Notes under the pieces: generated by a model
Databases searched by the model: none
What the model was told of the DNA's origin: nothing
The model's input: the letters and a program-made list of their open reading frames with translations, nothing else
Assembly: GCF_004365875.1 (NCBI RefSeq)
Contig: NZ_SODF01000002.1
Location: forward strand, 124,001 to 188,000
Source of the DNA: Kribbella kalugense
GTDB taxonomy: Bacteria; Actinomycetota; Actinomycetes; Propionibacteriales; Kribbellaceae
DNA length: 64,000 nucleotides
Direction: 5' to 3'
Shown: piece by piece, positions 54,242-62,794 of the stretch
Numbering within the stretch: position 1 is the first letter of the stretch
Layout of the letters: each line of letters begins with the position of its first letter
Position numbers and translations under genes: made by a program

Positions 54242-54810
54242 CCATCTATCTCGCACGCCACGGCCAAACGGAGTGGAACGTCACCGGCCGCCGTCAAGGC
54301 GGCCTGGACTCCCCGCTCACCCCGCTCGGCTTGCAACAAGCAGCCCGGAACGCCGAGCTGCTGTCTGCAGAAGGCATCGATGCTGTGTTCGCGAGCCCAC
54401 TGGGCCGGGCGCATGAGACCGCCTCGATCATCGGCTCCACGCTCGGGCTGACTGTCCAGGTGCTCGACGATCTGGCTGAGATCGATCACGGGTTGTGGTC
54501 AGGGCTTGGGTCGGCTGAGATCGACGCCGGTTGGCCGGGGCAGCGTGCAGTTCGGGAGCGGGACAAGTACGCCTTTCGGTTTCCCGATGGCGAGAGCTAT
54601 GCGGATGGCGCCGTACGCGCCGGTCGGGCACTGGCCGAGGTTGCGAGGACCGACGTACGGCGACCGGTGCTGGTGTCGCACGAGATGATCGGGCGGATGC
54701 TGCTTCGGCAACTCGGCGTACCGGATGCGCTTGAATCGCGGCAGCCGTCCGACGTGGTCTATCGCGTGCGGACGGGCGGCCTGGCTGAAGGGCTGACGAG
54801 GTCCGGATAA
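54208..54810 (+). CDS. Histidine phosphatase family protein
   Basis: 200 residues. RHG motif with catalytic His18 in LARHGQTEWN, second Arg in FASPLGRAHETA, acid in EIDHGLWSG, and the second catalytic His in LVSHEMIGRML. Phosphoglycerate-mutase-like fold; the substrate may be a small sugar phosphate or nucleotide. It starts 34 bases inside the deaminase gene, so the two are probably translated together. Confidence 0.9.
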   Translation: MANHPSGRPSLTIYLARHGQTEWNVTGRRQGGLDSPLTPLGLQQAARNAELLSAEGIDAVFASPLGRAHETASIIGSTLGLTVQVLDDLAEIDHGLWSGLGSAEIDAGWPGQRAVRERDKYAFRFPDGESYADGAVRAGRALAEVARTDVRRPVLVSHEMIGRMLLRQLGVPDALESRQPSDVVYRVRTGGLAEGLTRSG

Positions 54811-54837
54811 GTGCTGGTTGAGTTCCGGTGCGGGTCA

Positions 54838-54866
54838 TTGCCGGGGCGTTAGGGCGGGCCTAACTT
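54838..54866 (+). promoter_or_regulatory. Leaderless promoter of the TrpB2 gene with internal palindrome
   Basis: TTGCCG (54838-54843), 17 bases, TAACTT (54861-54866), seven bases, then ATG 54874. A perfect inverted repeat GTTAGG-GCGGG-CCTAAC (54848-54864) sits between and over the -10 and is a likely repressor site. Confidence 0.65.
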
Positions 54867-54873
54867 TGCTGGC

Positions 54874-56244
54874 ATGACGCCGACGAAGATCCTGTTGCCA
54901 GAGGACGAGCTGCCGACCCGTTGGTACAACGTGCTGCACGATCTGCCCACACCACCGCCACCGGTCCTGCATCCGGGGACGGGGCAACCGATCGGGCCGG
55001 ACGATCTGGCGCCGCTGTTCCCGATGGACCTGATCATGCAAGAGGTTTCGCAGGAGCAGTACGTCGACATTCCCGGCGAGGTGCTCGACGTCTACCGGTT
55101 GTGGCGGCCGAGTCCGCTGTACCGGGCGCATCGGTTGGAGAAGGCGCTCGATACGCCGGCGCGGATCTACTACAAATACGAAGGCGTCTCGCCGGCGGGA
55201 TCACACAAGCCGAACACCGCGGTCCCACAGGCGTACTACAACGCGAAGTCCGGCGTACGGAAGCTCACCACCGAGACCGGCGCCGGACAGTGGGGGACGG
55301 CGTTGGCGTTTGCTTGCGCGCAGTTCGGCTTGGACTGCGAGGTCTGGCAGGTGCGGGCGTCGTACGACCAGAAGCCGTACCGGCGGACGATGATGGAGGT
55401 CTTCGGCGCGACCGTCCATCCGAGCCCGTCGGACCTGACTGCGGCCGGGCGGAAGATCCTTGCCGAGCACCCGGATTCGACCGGCTCACTCGGGATCGCG
55501 ATCAGCGAGGCGGTCGAGGCAGCCGTGCAGGATCCCGAGGTGCACTACGCGCTGGGCTCGGTGCTCAACCACGTGCTGCTGCACCAGACGATTATCGGCG
55601 AGGAAGCGCTGATCCAGCTCGCAATGGTTGGCGAGACCCCCGATCTCCTCGTCGGCTGCACGGGCGGCGGGTCGAACTTCGGCGGCCTGGCGTTCCCGTT
55701 CCTACGGGAGAAGTGGGCCGGACGGATGTCGCCGGTCATCCGCGCAGTCGAGCCGGAGGCGTGCCCGTCGCTGACCCAGGGCACGTACGCGTACGACTTC
55801 GGCGACACACTCGGTATGACGCCGTTGATGAAGATGCACACCCTCGGCCACGACTTCATTCCTGACCCGATCCACGCCGGCGGCCTGCGGTACCACGGCA
55901 TGAGCCCGCTGATCAGCCACCTCTACGAAACCGGCGAGCTCGAGGCCGTCGCCAAACCCCAGTCCGAGTGCTTCGCCGCCGGCATCCAGTTCGCCCGTAC
56001 CGAGGGGATCGTCCCCGCCCCTGAGCCCACTCACGCCCTGGCCGCCGCCATCGAGGAAGCCCAACGATGCAAGGAGTCCGGCGAGGAGAAGGTCATCCTC
56101 ACCGCCCTCTGCGGTCACGGTCATCTCGACCTCGCGGCATACGACGCCTACCTCAGCGGCACCATGACCGACCGTTCCTGGGACGACGCCGACATCCAAT
56201 CGGCCGTCGCCGACGCCCTGACCCGTCTGCCCGCCCTTGGCTAG
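54874..56244 (+). CDS. trpB2: TrpB-like pyridoxal-phosphate enzyme (TrpB2)
   Basis: 456 residues, the long TrpB2 form. [17 protein letters not shown] lysine Lys112 in [19 protein letters not shown], the phosphate loop [11 protein letters not shown] and [11 protein letters not shown] are all present. TrpB2 makes tryptophan from indole and serine without a TrpA partner in some organisms, and may use other substrates. No trp genes are nearby. Expressed from its own promoter; its end overlaps the convergent hypothetical gene by four bases. Confidence 0.92.
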   Translation: MTPTKILLPEDELPTRWYNVLHDLPTPPPPVLHPGTGQPIGPDDLAPLFPMDLIMQEVSQEQYVDIPGEVLDVYRLWRPSPLYRAHRLEKALDTPARIYYKYEGVSPAGSHKPNTAVPQAYYNAKSGVRKLTTETGAGQWGTALAFACAQFGLDCEVWQVRASYDQKPYRRTMMEVFGATVHPSPSDLTAAGRKILAEHPDSTGSLGIAISEAVEAAVQDPEVHYALGSVLNHVLLHQTIIGEEALIQLAMVGETPDLLVGCTGGGSNFGGLAFPFLREKWAGRMSPVIRAVEPEACPSLTQGTYAYDFGDTLGMTPLMKMHTLGHDFIPDPIHAGGLRYHGMSPLISHLYETGELEAVAKPQSECFAAGIQFARTEGIVPAPEPTHALAAAIEEAQRCKESGEEKVILTALCGHGHLDLAAYDAYLSGTMTDRSWDDADIQSAVADALTRLPALG

Positions 56245-56744
56245 CCGCCGCCGCGTTTCCACCAGGGCTTGGGCCGCTTGGCGACCGCGGTAAGCCAGTC
56301 AGGCGGAATGGACCAACCGCGGGAGCTCAGCGCTTCGAAGTAGTCGGCCTTCAGACTGTCCGGCAGCCAGTACGTCGCCTTGTGCGGCCCGGACGCCTCG
56401 AAGTACGTCGTCCGTTGGCGGCGGCTCCAGACCGTGGCTTGGCTGGAGCTGTACGCGAGCCGCACGTAATCCCATCGCGCCTGCTCATCGTCCATGTCGA
56501 ACCCGCGCTCAGGCACACGAGCCGCTCCGCGAGGCTGCTGCTCGAGCTCCTCGATCAGCTCCTGCACAACAGCCCGGTCATCAGTCATGCCATCAGGCAA
56601 CTGCAACCCGATCGGGTCCAGCACCACCGGCCCCAGCCGCGGCCGAGCCACCTCAAGAAACACCTCGAGCAGCGCAAACCCTTCCTCAGCCCGCCCAAAC
56701 CGATCCAACTCACCACGCAACGTCGTAACGGCTTCCTCAGACAC
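56241..56744 (-). CDS. Hypothetical protein
   Basis: 167 residues from GTG 56744. The N-terminal half is helical and acidic ([22 protein letters not shown]); the C-terminal third is aromatic-rich ([55 protein letters not shown]). No family recognised. Coding character is supported by the open frame and convergent four-base overlap with trpB2. Its GTG lies just before the phased array, so its promoter may share that region. Confidence 0.6.
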   Translation of the reverse strand: MSEEAVTTLRGELDRFGRAEEGFALLEVFLEVARPRLGPVVLDPIGLQLPDGMTDDRAVVQELIEELEQQPRGAARVPERGFDMDDEQARWDYVRLAYSSSQATVWSRRQRTTYFEASGPHKATYWLPDSLKADYFEALSSRGWSIPPDWLTAVAKRPKPWWKRGGG

Positions 56745-56794
56745 CCACCAACCCTATCCACCGAACGGTTTCGGGGTTCGGGCAGTGGAGGGGC

Positions 56795-56830
56795 TGCCCC
56801 TATCTGCCCCGGGTTGCCCCGACGTGCCCC
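56795..56830 (+). repeat. Four TGCCCC boxes on an exact 10-base period
   Basis: TGCCCC starts at 56795, 56805, 56815 and 56825, with variable four-base spacers (TATC, GGGT, GACG). The period equals about one DNA turn, so the boxes face the same side of the helix. It lies about 200 bases before the HTH-TPR gene and 50 bases upstream of the divergent hypothetical gene start. Confidence 0.9.
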
Positions 56831-56945
56831 GCTGCGATCACGCTCAGCGAGCGGACCTACGGGCCATCGGCAGGACCGATGCGGCATTCCGGCGCCACAT
56901 TCCTTCCGGCCGAACGGCCAAAAACCCTTTTCCAGCAGTGTTTTC

Positions 56946-56971
56946 GGGGCAGATCGGGGCATGCCGGGGCA
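56946..56971 (-). repeat. Three GGGGCA boxes on an exact 10-base period (inverted copies)
   Basis: GGGGCA starts at 56946, 56956 and 56966, the reverse complement of the TGCCCC boxes, again on a 10-base period. The two arrays face each other across 115 bases and could be bridged by a multimeric protein. The second array ends about 50 bases before the TACAGT element. Confidence 0.9.
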
Positions 56972-57020
56972 GATCATCCACAGGGGCCTATTTCTTGGTC
57001 GCAGAGGGTGTTCGGCGTCT

Positions 57021-57026
57021 TACAGT
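57021..57026 (+). promoter_or_regulatory. -10 element of the HTH-TPR operon (leaderless)
   Basis: TACAGT ends exactly seven bases before ATG 57034. A weak TTGGTC lies 20 bases further upstream (56995-57000). The spacing matches leaderless actinobacterial transcripts seen elsewhere in the window. Confidence 0.55.
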
Positions 57027-57033
57027 TACCGCC

Positions 57034-58413
57034 ATGTCAGAGCCCAACGAGTTGCTGCGCGCGGCGCGAGAGCGCACACCGTCTCGCCTCGCGCCGGGCG
57101 AACACATGTCGCGGGCCGAGCTCGCCGACACCATCTGCGCCTGGCTCTGGGACACCACCGAGATCAAGTACGAGCTCGACGGCCACTACATCGCCAAGCT
57201 CGAACGCGGCGCCGTCCGCTGGCCAGGTGCGGCGTACCGTTCCGGCCTGCGCCATGTCCTCGACGTTGCCGCCGACAACGAACTCGGATTCTTCCCGCCG
57301 TCCGGCGCCTCTCCGATCGAGCCGGATTCGGTCCCGCCGTCGATGGTCGGCCACGACGACGACCTGATCAACGCGGGCGACGAGTCCATCGCGCTGTTGT
57401 CCTTCGCCGAGGAGTCGAACGTCGGAGAGCTCACCGTCGAGCAACTGCAGGCCGACATCGAGCGGATCGCCCAGTCCTATCTCCGTACGCCGACCAGACC
57501 GCTGTTCGCCAAGAGCCGTGCGATCCGGGACCGTGCCTTCGGACTGCTGGCCGGCAATCAATCCCCCGGCCAGTCCCGCGACCTGTACTCCGCAGCCGGT
57601 TGGGCGATCACTCTGCTCGCCTGGATGTCGACCGACCTCGGCCGCCCGGACATCGCCGAAGGTCACACCAGGACTGCCTGGGCCTGCGCCGAGGCCGCAG
57701 ATCACGACGTACTGCGTGGCTGGATCCGCGCCACCCAGCACACGGCCGCCTTCTGGCAGGAAGACTTCTCCCGGGCCGCGGCCTACGCCGAGGACGGACT
57801 GCGGTACGCCGCCGGTACGTCGCGACTCTTCCTCGCCAGCGCCGCGTCCGTCGATCTCGCCCGCGCAGGCCGACCGGACAAGGCCCGCGAGCTGCTCGAC
57901 CTGGCCCGCACGCTGGCTGTCCATCCGGCGGAGTCCGAGCCAGGCGGCGTCCTGATCTGTACGCCGGAGCGCGCCGAAGGACTCTGGGCCGACACCCACC
58001 TGGCCTTCGGCGAAGCACAACGCACCGCGGATCAGGCCGATCACAGTGTCGCCCTGTTCGAGGCAGCGCCGTACTCACTCCGAAACCTCGGATCCGAACG
58101 CATGGCCCGATTGCAGCAGGCGAAAGCACGCCTGCTGCTCGGTGAGCTCGACGGTGCACTAGAGGCCGTCGAGCCGGTGCTGCAGACCCAGATGGAGTAC
58201 CGCGTCCGCCCGCTGATTCAGCGCCTCGCGGAGGTCGCGGCCCTCACGTCGCCGTACGCACGGAGCCCGAAGGGCCGGATGTTGCGGGAGCGGATCGCCG
58301 AGTACATCCAACGCCCGGGACACCTGATGTCACCTCATCGGCGGATCGTCGCGCCGCCGCAAACCACTCCGCAAATCCATTTGGTACGACGTTCGAGAGA
58401 GGACCAGGAATGA
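57034..58413 (+). CDS. Helix-turn-helix regulator with C-terminal TPR-like region
   Basis: 459 residues. The N-terminal segment (RTPSRLAPGEHMSRAELADTICAWLWDTTEIKYELDGHYIAKLERGAVRWPGAAYRSGLRHVL, about 15-80) is a diverged XRE-type HTH of the actinobacterial SARP/TPR regulator kind. Residues 130-430 form an all-helical TPR-like array (AAGWAITLLAWMSTDLGRPDIAEGHTRTAWACAEAAD, AEDGLRYAAG, LLLGELDGALEAVEPVL). The protein probably binds DNA and a small ligand or peptide. ATGA overlap with the next gene. Confidence 0.78.
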   Translation: MSEPNELLRAARERTPSRLAPGEHMSRAELADTICAWLWDTTEIKYELDGHYIAKLERGAVRWPGAAYRSGLRHVLDVAADNELGFFPPSGASPIEPDSVPPSMVGHDDDLINAGDESIALLSFAEESNVGELTVEQLQADIERIAQSYLRTPTRPLFAKSRAIRDRAFGLLAGNQSPGQSRDLYSAAGWAITLLAWMSTDLGRPDIAEGHTRTAWACAEAADHDVLRGWIRATQHTAAFWQEDFSRAAAYAEDGLRYAAGTSRLFLASAASVDLARAGRPDKARELLDLARTLAVHPAESEPGGVLICTPERAEGLWADTHLAFGEAQRTADQADHSVALFEAAPYSLRNLGSERMARLQQAKARLLLGELDGALEAVEPVLQTQMEYRVRPLIQRLAEVAALTSPYARSPKGRMLRERIAEYIQRPGHLMSPHRRIVAPPQTTPQIHLVRRSREDQE

Positions 58414-59033
58414 TCAAGGAAGTTCGCGATCACTGGTACTGGCGCCCCAACTGGCGACCCGGGCGGTCGTTCTACACCTGGCACATCGTCTTCCCGAACG
58501 ACCCGGTGCTACTCGACCTGCACGCGGAGTACCAACGGCTGGTCGAAGCGCTGCCAGGCATCACGCCGGTCTCACCGCAGTGGCTGCATCTGACCATGCA
58601 AGGCATCGGGTTCGCCGACAAGGTTCCGCAGGCGGATCTTGATCCGATCGTCGAGGCCGCGCGACAGCGACTGGAGCACTTCCGGCCGTTCGAGATCCGG
58701 ATCGGTCCGGCTGTCGTCGATGCCGAGAGTCTCCAACTCCCCGTCACGCCCGTCGACCGAATGCGCCGACTTCGCGATCAGCTGCGGGCTGCCGTCACCG
58801 ACGTCTGGGGCCGGGATTCCGTCCCCGAGCTGCCAGAGCTCGATCCGCACATCTCCTTGGGCTACTGGAACGAAGTCGCCCCGGCCGAACCACTCAGGCA
58901 ACGCGTCAACGCCCTCGGCGGCGGACTCGCGAAGACCGAACTGACCAGCGTCGCCCTCATCAACCTCAACCGGGACCACAACCAATACGAGTGGACCACG
59001 TACGCCCGCGTCCCTCTCGGACTGGCCGAATGA
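58410..59033 (+). CDS. 2H phosphoesterase (2'-5' RNA ligase family)
   Basis: 207 residues with both catalytic motifs of the 2H superfamily: His60-Leu-Thr62 (WLHLTMQG) and His147-Ile-Ser149 (DPHISLGY). A Trp/Arg-rich N-terminus precedes (HWYWRPNWRPGRSFYTWHIVF). Such enzymes cleave 2'-5' or cyclic phosphodiesters of RNA or nucleotides. Overlaps its neighbours by four bases on each side, so it is fully coupled to the regulator and the AbiEi-like gene. Substrate unknown. Confidence 0.85.
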   Translation: MIKEVRDHWYWRPNWRPGRSFYTWHIVFPNDPVLLDLHAEYQRLVEALPGITPVSPQWLHLTMQGIGFADKVPQADLDPIVEAARQRLEHFRPFEIRIGPAVVDAESLQLPVTPVDRMRRLRDQLRAAVTDVWGRDSVPELPELDPHISLGYWNEVAPAEPLRQRVNALGGGLAKTELTSVALINLNRDHNQYEWTTYARVPLGLAE

Positions 59034-59674
59034 ACGCGACCACGCCCTTGTCCGGCGACACTGCCGCCCTGGTCATTCGCGCTCTCCTGGACTTCCGAAG
59101 CCTGTGGACAACGCATGATCTGGTGACGACGAGCGGCGTTCCGGGGCCTGCGGTACGCCGCATTGTCGACCGACTCGAGCAGGAAGAGCTCGTCCAGCGC
59201 CACGCCCCAGGAGTCGTCGCCGTGCCGAGTTGGATGGCGCTACTCCGCCGGTGGAACCAGGAGTTCCGCTTCGGCCGTGACAGCCGACTGACCTACTGGC
59301 GCAGCAAGCACGGCGTCCAGGCACTCATCGATCAGATCCCGACCACGCCGGTCCGGCACGCGCTCAGCGGCGCCCGGGCAGCGCAACTCTGGGCTCCGGA
59401 GACACCGAGCGGGCCGACCGTGATCTACACCCCGGACGCTCGGGCAGCAGCCACGGTGTGGGAACTCGTGCCGGCAACGAGCAAGTCCATCATCCTGGCC
59501 GAACCGACGGCCGACGTCGTCTACGCGCGCTCTCGGAAGACCACCACCGGCCTTCGCCTGGCCGCACCCGCCCAAGTTCTCGCGGACCTTCTGACGGGCG
59601 CGGCCGCGGCGCAGCGCGTTGCCGATCCACTGTCCCGCTGGATGCAGGACAACGAACTCGAATGGCGTTATTGA
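59030..59674 (+). CDS. Winged-helix protein resembling AbiEi-type antitoxins
   Basis: 214 residues from ATG 59030. N-terminal winged helix (FRSLWTTHDLVTTSGVPGPAVRRIVDRLEQEELVQR, about 20-60) and a C-terminal domain with HALSGARAAQLWAPETPSGPTVIYTPD, SKSIILAEPTADVVYAR, and a closing LAAPAQVLADLLTGAAAAQRVADPLSRWM. That closing pattern recurs in actinobacterial AbiEi-like proteins. No AbiEii nucleotidyltransferase toxin is adjacent, so a plain type IV toxin-antitoxin pair is not seen. The 3' end overlaps the FAD gene by seven bases, convergent. Confidence 0.65.
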   Translation: MNATTPLSGDTAALVIRALLDFRSLWTTHDLVTTSGVPGPAVRRIVDRLEQEELVQRHAPGVVAVPSWMALLRRWNQEFRFGRDSRLTYWRSKHGVQALIDQIPTTPVRHALSGARAAQLWAPETPSGPTVIYTPDARAAATVWELVPATSKSIILAEPTADVVYARSRKTTTGLRLAAPAQVLADLLTGAAAAQRVADPLSRWMQDNELEWRY

Positions 59675-61884
59675 CCGTACGCGCGGATTGAGACGACGTG
59701 GGCTCGGGGGGAGCCGTTGGTCGAGTGGGCGGTTAGGCGTAGGTGGGTTGCCTGGGTTGGGGTGTCCAGGCGGTGGCGTTGGGTGCGGTGGTGGTTGGCG
59801 GTGACCTTGGCGATCGGGTGCCAGTCTTCGGTGCCGTTGCGGGCTTCCAGGACGTAGTCCGCGAGGAGGGTCGGTAGGGATTCGAAGGGGGTTCGGTGGT
59901 GGTGGAGGTTGATCAGGTCCTCTTGGACATCCGCGTCGAGGACGACCACGATCTCCGCGAGTTCGACCGGCTCGGGCCACTGCAGTTCTAGCCAAGGGTT
60001 CGGGTCCCAGGCGAGGTCCTCGGAGGACCAGAGGTTCGGTCCGCCGTACGGGCGGGAGTAGCCGCCGACCACCTTCGAGGCAGAGTACGCCGACGTCTCG
60101 CCGAGCCGGATGCAGAGCCCGCCGCGCGGCAGGATGTGCTTCCAGGCACGGAACTGTTCGGTCCACTGCTCATCCGAAGCCGGATCGCGGTGAGTGAAAT
60201 GCACCATCCCGGGCAGCCCGGCCGACGCGGTGTGAACCGTGATGTCCGGCGTCTTCCGCAGTACGACGAAAGCGTTCGAAGCGGTCGCTGGATGCCAGGT
60301 CAACGGCACCTGGATCCAACGCTTCTCGCCGGCGGGGACCTCGATGGTGCAGGAGTCGACAAGCTTGGCCGGGAGGTAGTTCTGCGGTTTGACCGGGTCG
60401 TGCAGCTCGACGGTCAGCGAACCGCCGGCCGAGTCGACGAGCAGCTCGAAGCCGTCCAGGGCCGGGTCGACAGGGATCACCATGCCGACGTCGCTCGTCA
60501 ACGGGAGCGTGCCGGCCGACACCTCGACAGCCGGCCGGGTGAGGGTCGACGAGGCGGTGACGGAAGCAGTCAGTGCAAGGTTCGCAGGATCGTCGTCGAT
60601 CACACCGAGGACCGATGAGTCGGCCCGGGTTAGTGCGTGCCTGACCAGGTCAGACTTTGAGCGAGCCAGCTCCCGCGGCGTCAATCCGTTGCGCAGGGCA
60701 ACAGCTGCGCCGATCCCCGCGGCTTCACCGAGCAGAGCACAGGTCGCCATCACACGCGTCGTACCGAACGCTACGTGACTAGCGCTGATGTTGCGGCCGG
60801 CCATCCACAGGTTGCGGACGTTGCGTGAGTACAGCGATCGCAGCGGGACGTGATAGTTGCCGTCCGGGTGCCAGTGCTTCGACCCCTTCTCCGTCGCGTA
60901 GACGCCACCCGGCGGGTGCAGGTCGATCGACCAACCACCGAAGGCCACTCGATCCTCGAATGGCGTCTGCTCGAGTACGTCGTGCTGGGTCAGGACGTGG
61001 TCGCCCAAAAACCGCCGGTACTCGCGCTTCCCGGGCACGGACCCGATCCACTCCAAGGTGAGCGTGTCCGCGTCGAAGCGCCCGGAATTCTTGATGTAGT
61101 CCCAGATCCCGTACACGACGGCCTGCAACTCGTCCCGGATCGCCTCGTTGTCGTCGACGACGTCGAGCGAGCCGCCCCACTCGATCCACCAGAACGCGCA
61201 CCCGTTCAGGTCCGTCCGGATCACCCGGCGGTCCGGGATCGCGGTCTCGGTGACGTCCCGCGCGAACGACGGCGGCACGAACCGCACCGGCTCCCCCGCG
61301 TCCTTGGTGTAGAAGAGGATCGTGCTGCCGAGCGTGTTCGAATCGGGTACGAGCGGCGCCCACGACTCGTCGTACTCCGATCGTGGTTCGCGACCGGTGT
61401 GGAATTCCGCGCCGGCGAGAAACCCGACCAGCCCGTCACCCGAGCAGTCCAGGAAGACCGGGCTGACGAACCGGATCTCCTTCTCCGATCCCATCTGCCA
61501 CCCGGTCACCGACCGGATCTCGCCGTCCGAAGCATCGATCGCACGGACGTCGGTGTTCAAGTAGACGGAGATCAGCGGCTCCGCGCGGACGGCCTCCAGG
61601 AGCACGAGATCCCAGTAGTACGGGTTCCCCAGCGGGTTCTGGTACTGGTTCTCGACGAACAGCTCACCCATGATGCCGGTCTCGCGCGCGAAGCTCTGGA
61701 CCCCGTGCCCGGTCGCGCCGCACACCCACACCCGCACCTCACTGGACGAGTTCCCGCCGAGCACCGGCCGGTTCTGCACCAGCGACACGGTGCTCCCCTG
61801 CCGCGCGGCGCCGATCGCCGCGCAGATCCCGGCGAGCCCGCCGCCGACGACGGTCAGATCGGTCTGGACCTCGAGCTGCTGCAT
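59668..61884 (-). CDS. FAD-dependent oxidoreductase with C-terminal beta-sandwich
   Basis: 738 residues. N-terminal FAD Rossmann motif VVGGGLAGICAAIGAARQG (about 14-32) and VLGGNSSSEVRVWVCG, then NLWMAGRNISASHVAFGTTRVMATCALLGEAAG, the usual closing dinucleotide motif of the FAD_oxidored (PF12831) family. Residues from about 440 form a two-part, galactose-binding-like region (LELQWPEPVELAEIVVVLDAD, LRLTAHS). ATG 61884 has GAAGGG seven bases upstream. Linked to RpiR and sugar permeases, so a sugar-derived substrate is likely. Confidence 0.82.
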   Translation of the reverse strand: MQQLEVQTDLTVVGGGLAGICAAIGAARQGSTVSLVQNRPVLGGNSSSEVRVWVCGATGHGVQSFARETGIMGELFVENQYQNPLGNPYYWDLVLLEAVRAEPLISVYLNTDVRAIDASDGEIRSVTGWQMGSEKEIRFVSPVFLDCSGDGLVGFLAGAEFHTGREPRSEYDESWAPLVPDSNTLGSTILFYTKDAGEPVRFVPPSFARDVTETAIPDRRVIRTDLNGCAFWWIEWGGSLDVVDDNEAIRDELQAVVYGIWDYIKNSGRFDADTLTLEWIGSVPGKREYRRFLGDHVLTQHDVLEQTPFEDRVAFGGWSIDLHPPGGVYATEKGSKHWHPDGNYHVPLRSLYSRNVRNLWMAGRNISASHVAFGTTRVMATCALLGEAAGIGAAVALRNGLTPRELARSKSDLVRHALTRADSSVLGVIDDDPANLALTASVTASSTLTRPAVEVSAGTLPLTSDVGMVIPVDPALDGFELLVDSAGGSLTVELHDPVKPQNYLPAKLVDSCTIEVPAGEKRWIQVPLTWHPATASNAFVVLRKTPDITVHTASAGLPGMVHFTHRDPASDEQWTEQFRAWKHILPRGGLCIRLGETSAYSASKVVGGYSRPYGGPNLWSSEDLAWDPNPWLELQWPEPVELAEIVVVLDADVQEDLINLHHHRTPFESLPTLLADYVLEARNGTEDWHPIAKVTANHHRTQRHRLDTPTQATHLRLTAHSTNGSPRAHVVSIRAYGQ

Positions 61885-61895
61885 GCACAAACCCT

Positions 61896-62783
61896 TCAGC
61901 TATCTGGATGTACGACGGGCTGTCCCGGCCCGTTCGGGTGATTGGCGGTCAGGTGATCAGGCACCCGCTGCGCGACCAGGACGAACAACAAGCCGGCCGT
62001 CAGTACGTCGCTAGCCCGGCCGGCGAAGAACTCAGTCCAGGTCGACCCGTTCGGCGTACCGGTGTCAAAGGTGACGTCGGCCAGCCGGCCTATCGGTGAG
62101 TCGGCCACGCCGGTGATGACGACGGTGAGCGCACCTTCCTCGGCGGCCCGCTTGACGTAGTCGAGCGTGGTCGGATCGTTCCCCGACCGCGCCACCGTCA
62201 ACGCGACATCGCCCGCGCCGAGCAGGCCGGCGCCGATCTGCGAAGACTGCGGTCCGTCGAAGAACCACACCGGAATCCCGATCCGCAGCAGCCGGATGTA
62301 CAGCTCGCGCGCCGGGACCGCGTCCCCCCACTCCCCATAGATATGGGTACGGCGAGCGCCCGCGATCGCGTCCGCGACCCGGGTCGCAGCCGGCAGGTCG
62401 ATCGCCGCCAACGCGTTGCGCAGTGCGTTCGCCTGGGTCGACGCCAGCACGTTGAGCACCTGCTCAGGCGGGTCCGCCGGGCCGATCGCCATACCGATGT
62501 CGCTCGCCCACCCGGCCTCCAGACCGCGGCCGACCTCCATGGCCAGCGCCGCCCGCAAGGCCGGGTACCCGGCGAACCCGAGATGCGTGGACAACCGCGT
62601 CACGGTCGCGGCCGAGGTCTGCGCAACCCCGGCCAGCTTGGTGATCGACCCGCGCGCGACCTCGTCCGGGTTCGCCAGGATGTGCTCGGCGACCCGCTGC
62701 ATCGCGCCGTTCAGCTCGGGCAGGGCTCGCTTGACCAGCTGCAACGGACTCGGACTGCCGGCTCGCTCCATCAGGGATTCCAT
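61896..62783 (-). CDS. MurR/RpiR family transcriptional regulator with SIS domain
   Basis: 295 residues. N-terminal HTH_6 (ELNGAMQRVAEHILANPDEVARGSITKLAGVAQTSAATVTRLSTHLGFAGYPALRAAL) and a C-terminal SIS sugar-phosphate-binding domain (RRTHIYGEWGDAVPARELYIRLL, VALTVARSGNDPTTLDYVKRAAEEGALTVVITG). It is encoded between the FAD enzyme and the permeases and probably controls them in response to a phosphosugar. ATG 62783 chosen; ATG 62771 is possible. Confidence 0.88.
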   Translation of the reverse strand: MESLMERAGSPSPLQLVKRALPELNGAMQRVAEHILANPDEVARGSITKLAGVAQTSAATVTRLSTHLGFAGYPALRAALAMEVGRGLEAGWASDIGMAIGPADPPEQVLNVLASTQANALRNALAAIDLPAATRVADAIAGARRTHIYGEWGDAVPARELYIRLLRIGIPVWFFDGPQSSQIGAGLLGAGDVALTVARSGNDPTTLDYVKRAAEEGALTVVITGVADSPIGRLADVTFDTGTPNGSTWTEFFAGRASDVLTAGLLFVLVAQRVPDHLTANHPNGPGQPVVHPDS

Positions 62784-62794
62784 TCCGTGATCAA

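Noticed and set aside
56795..56971. Phased hexamers as a CRISPR array or replication iterons
   Set aside because: Units of six bases on a 10-base period are far too short for CRISPR. No replication gene is near, and the region precedes a promoter.
59030..59674. Type IV toxin-antitoxin pair (AbiEi/AbiEii)
   Set aside because: Only the AbiEi-like half is present. The neighbours are a 2H phosphoesterase and a convergent FAD enzyme, not a nucleotidyltransferase toxin.
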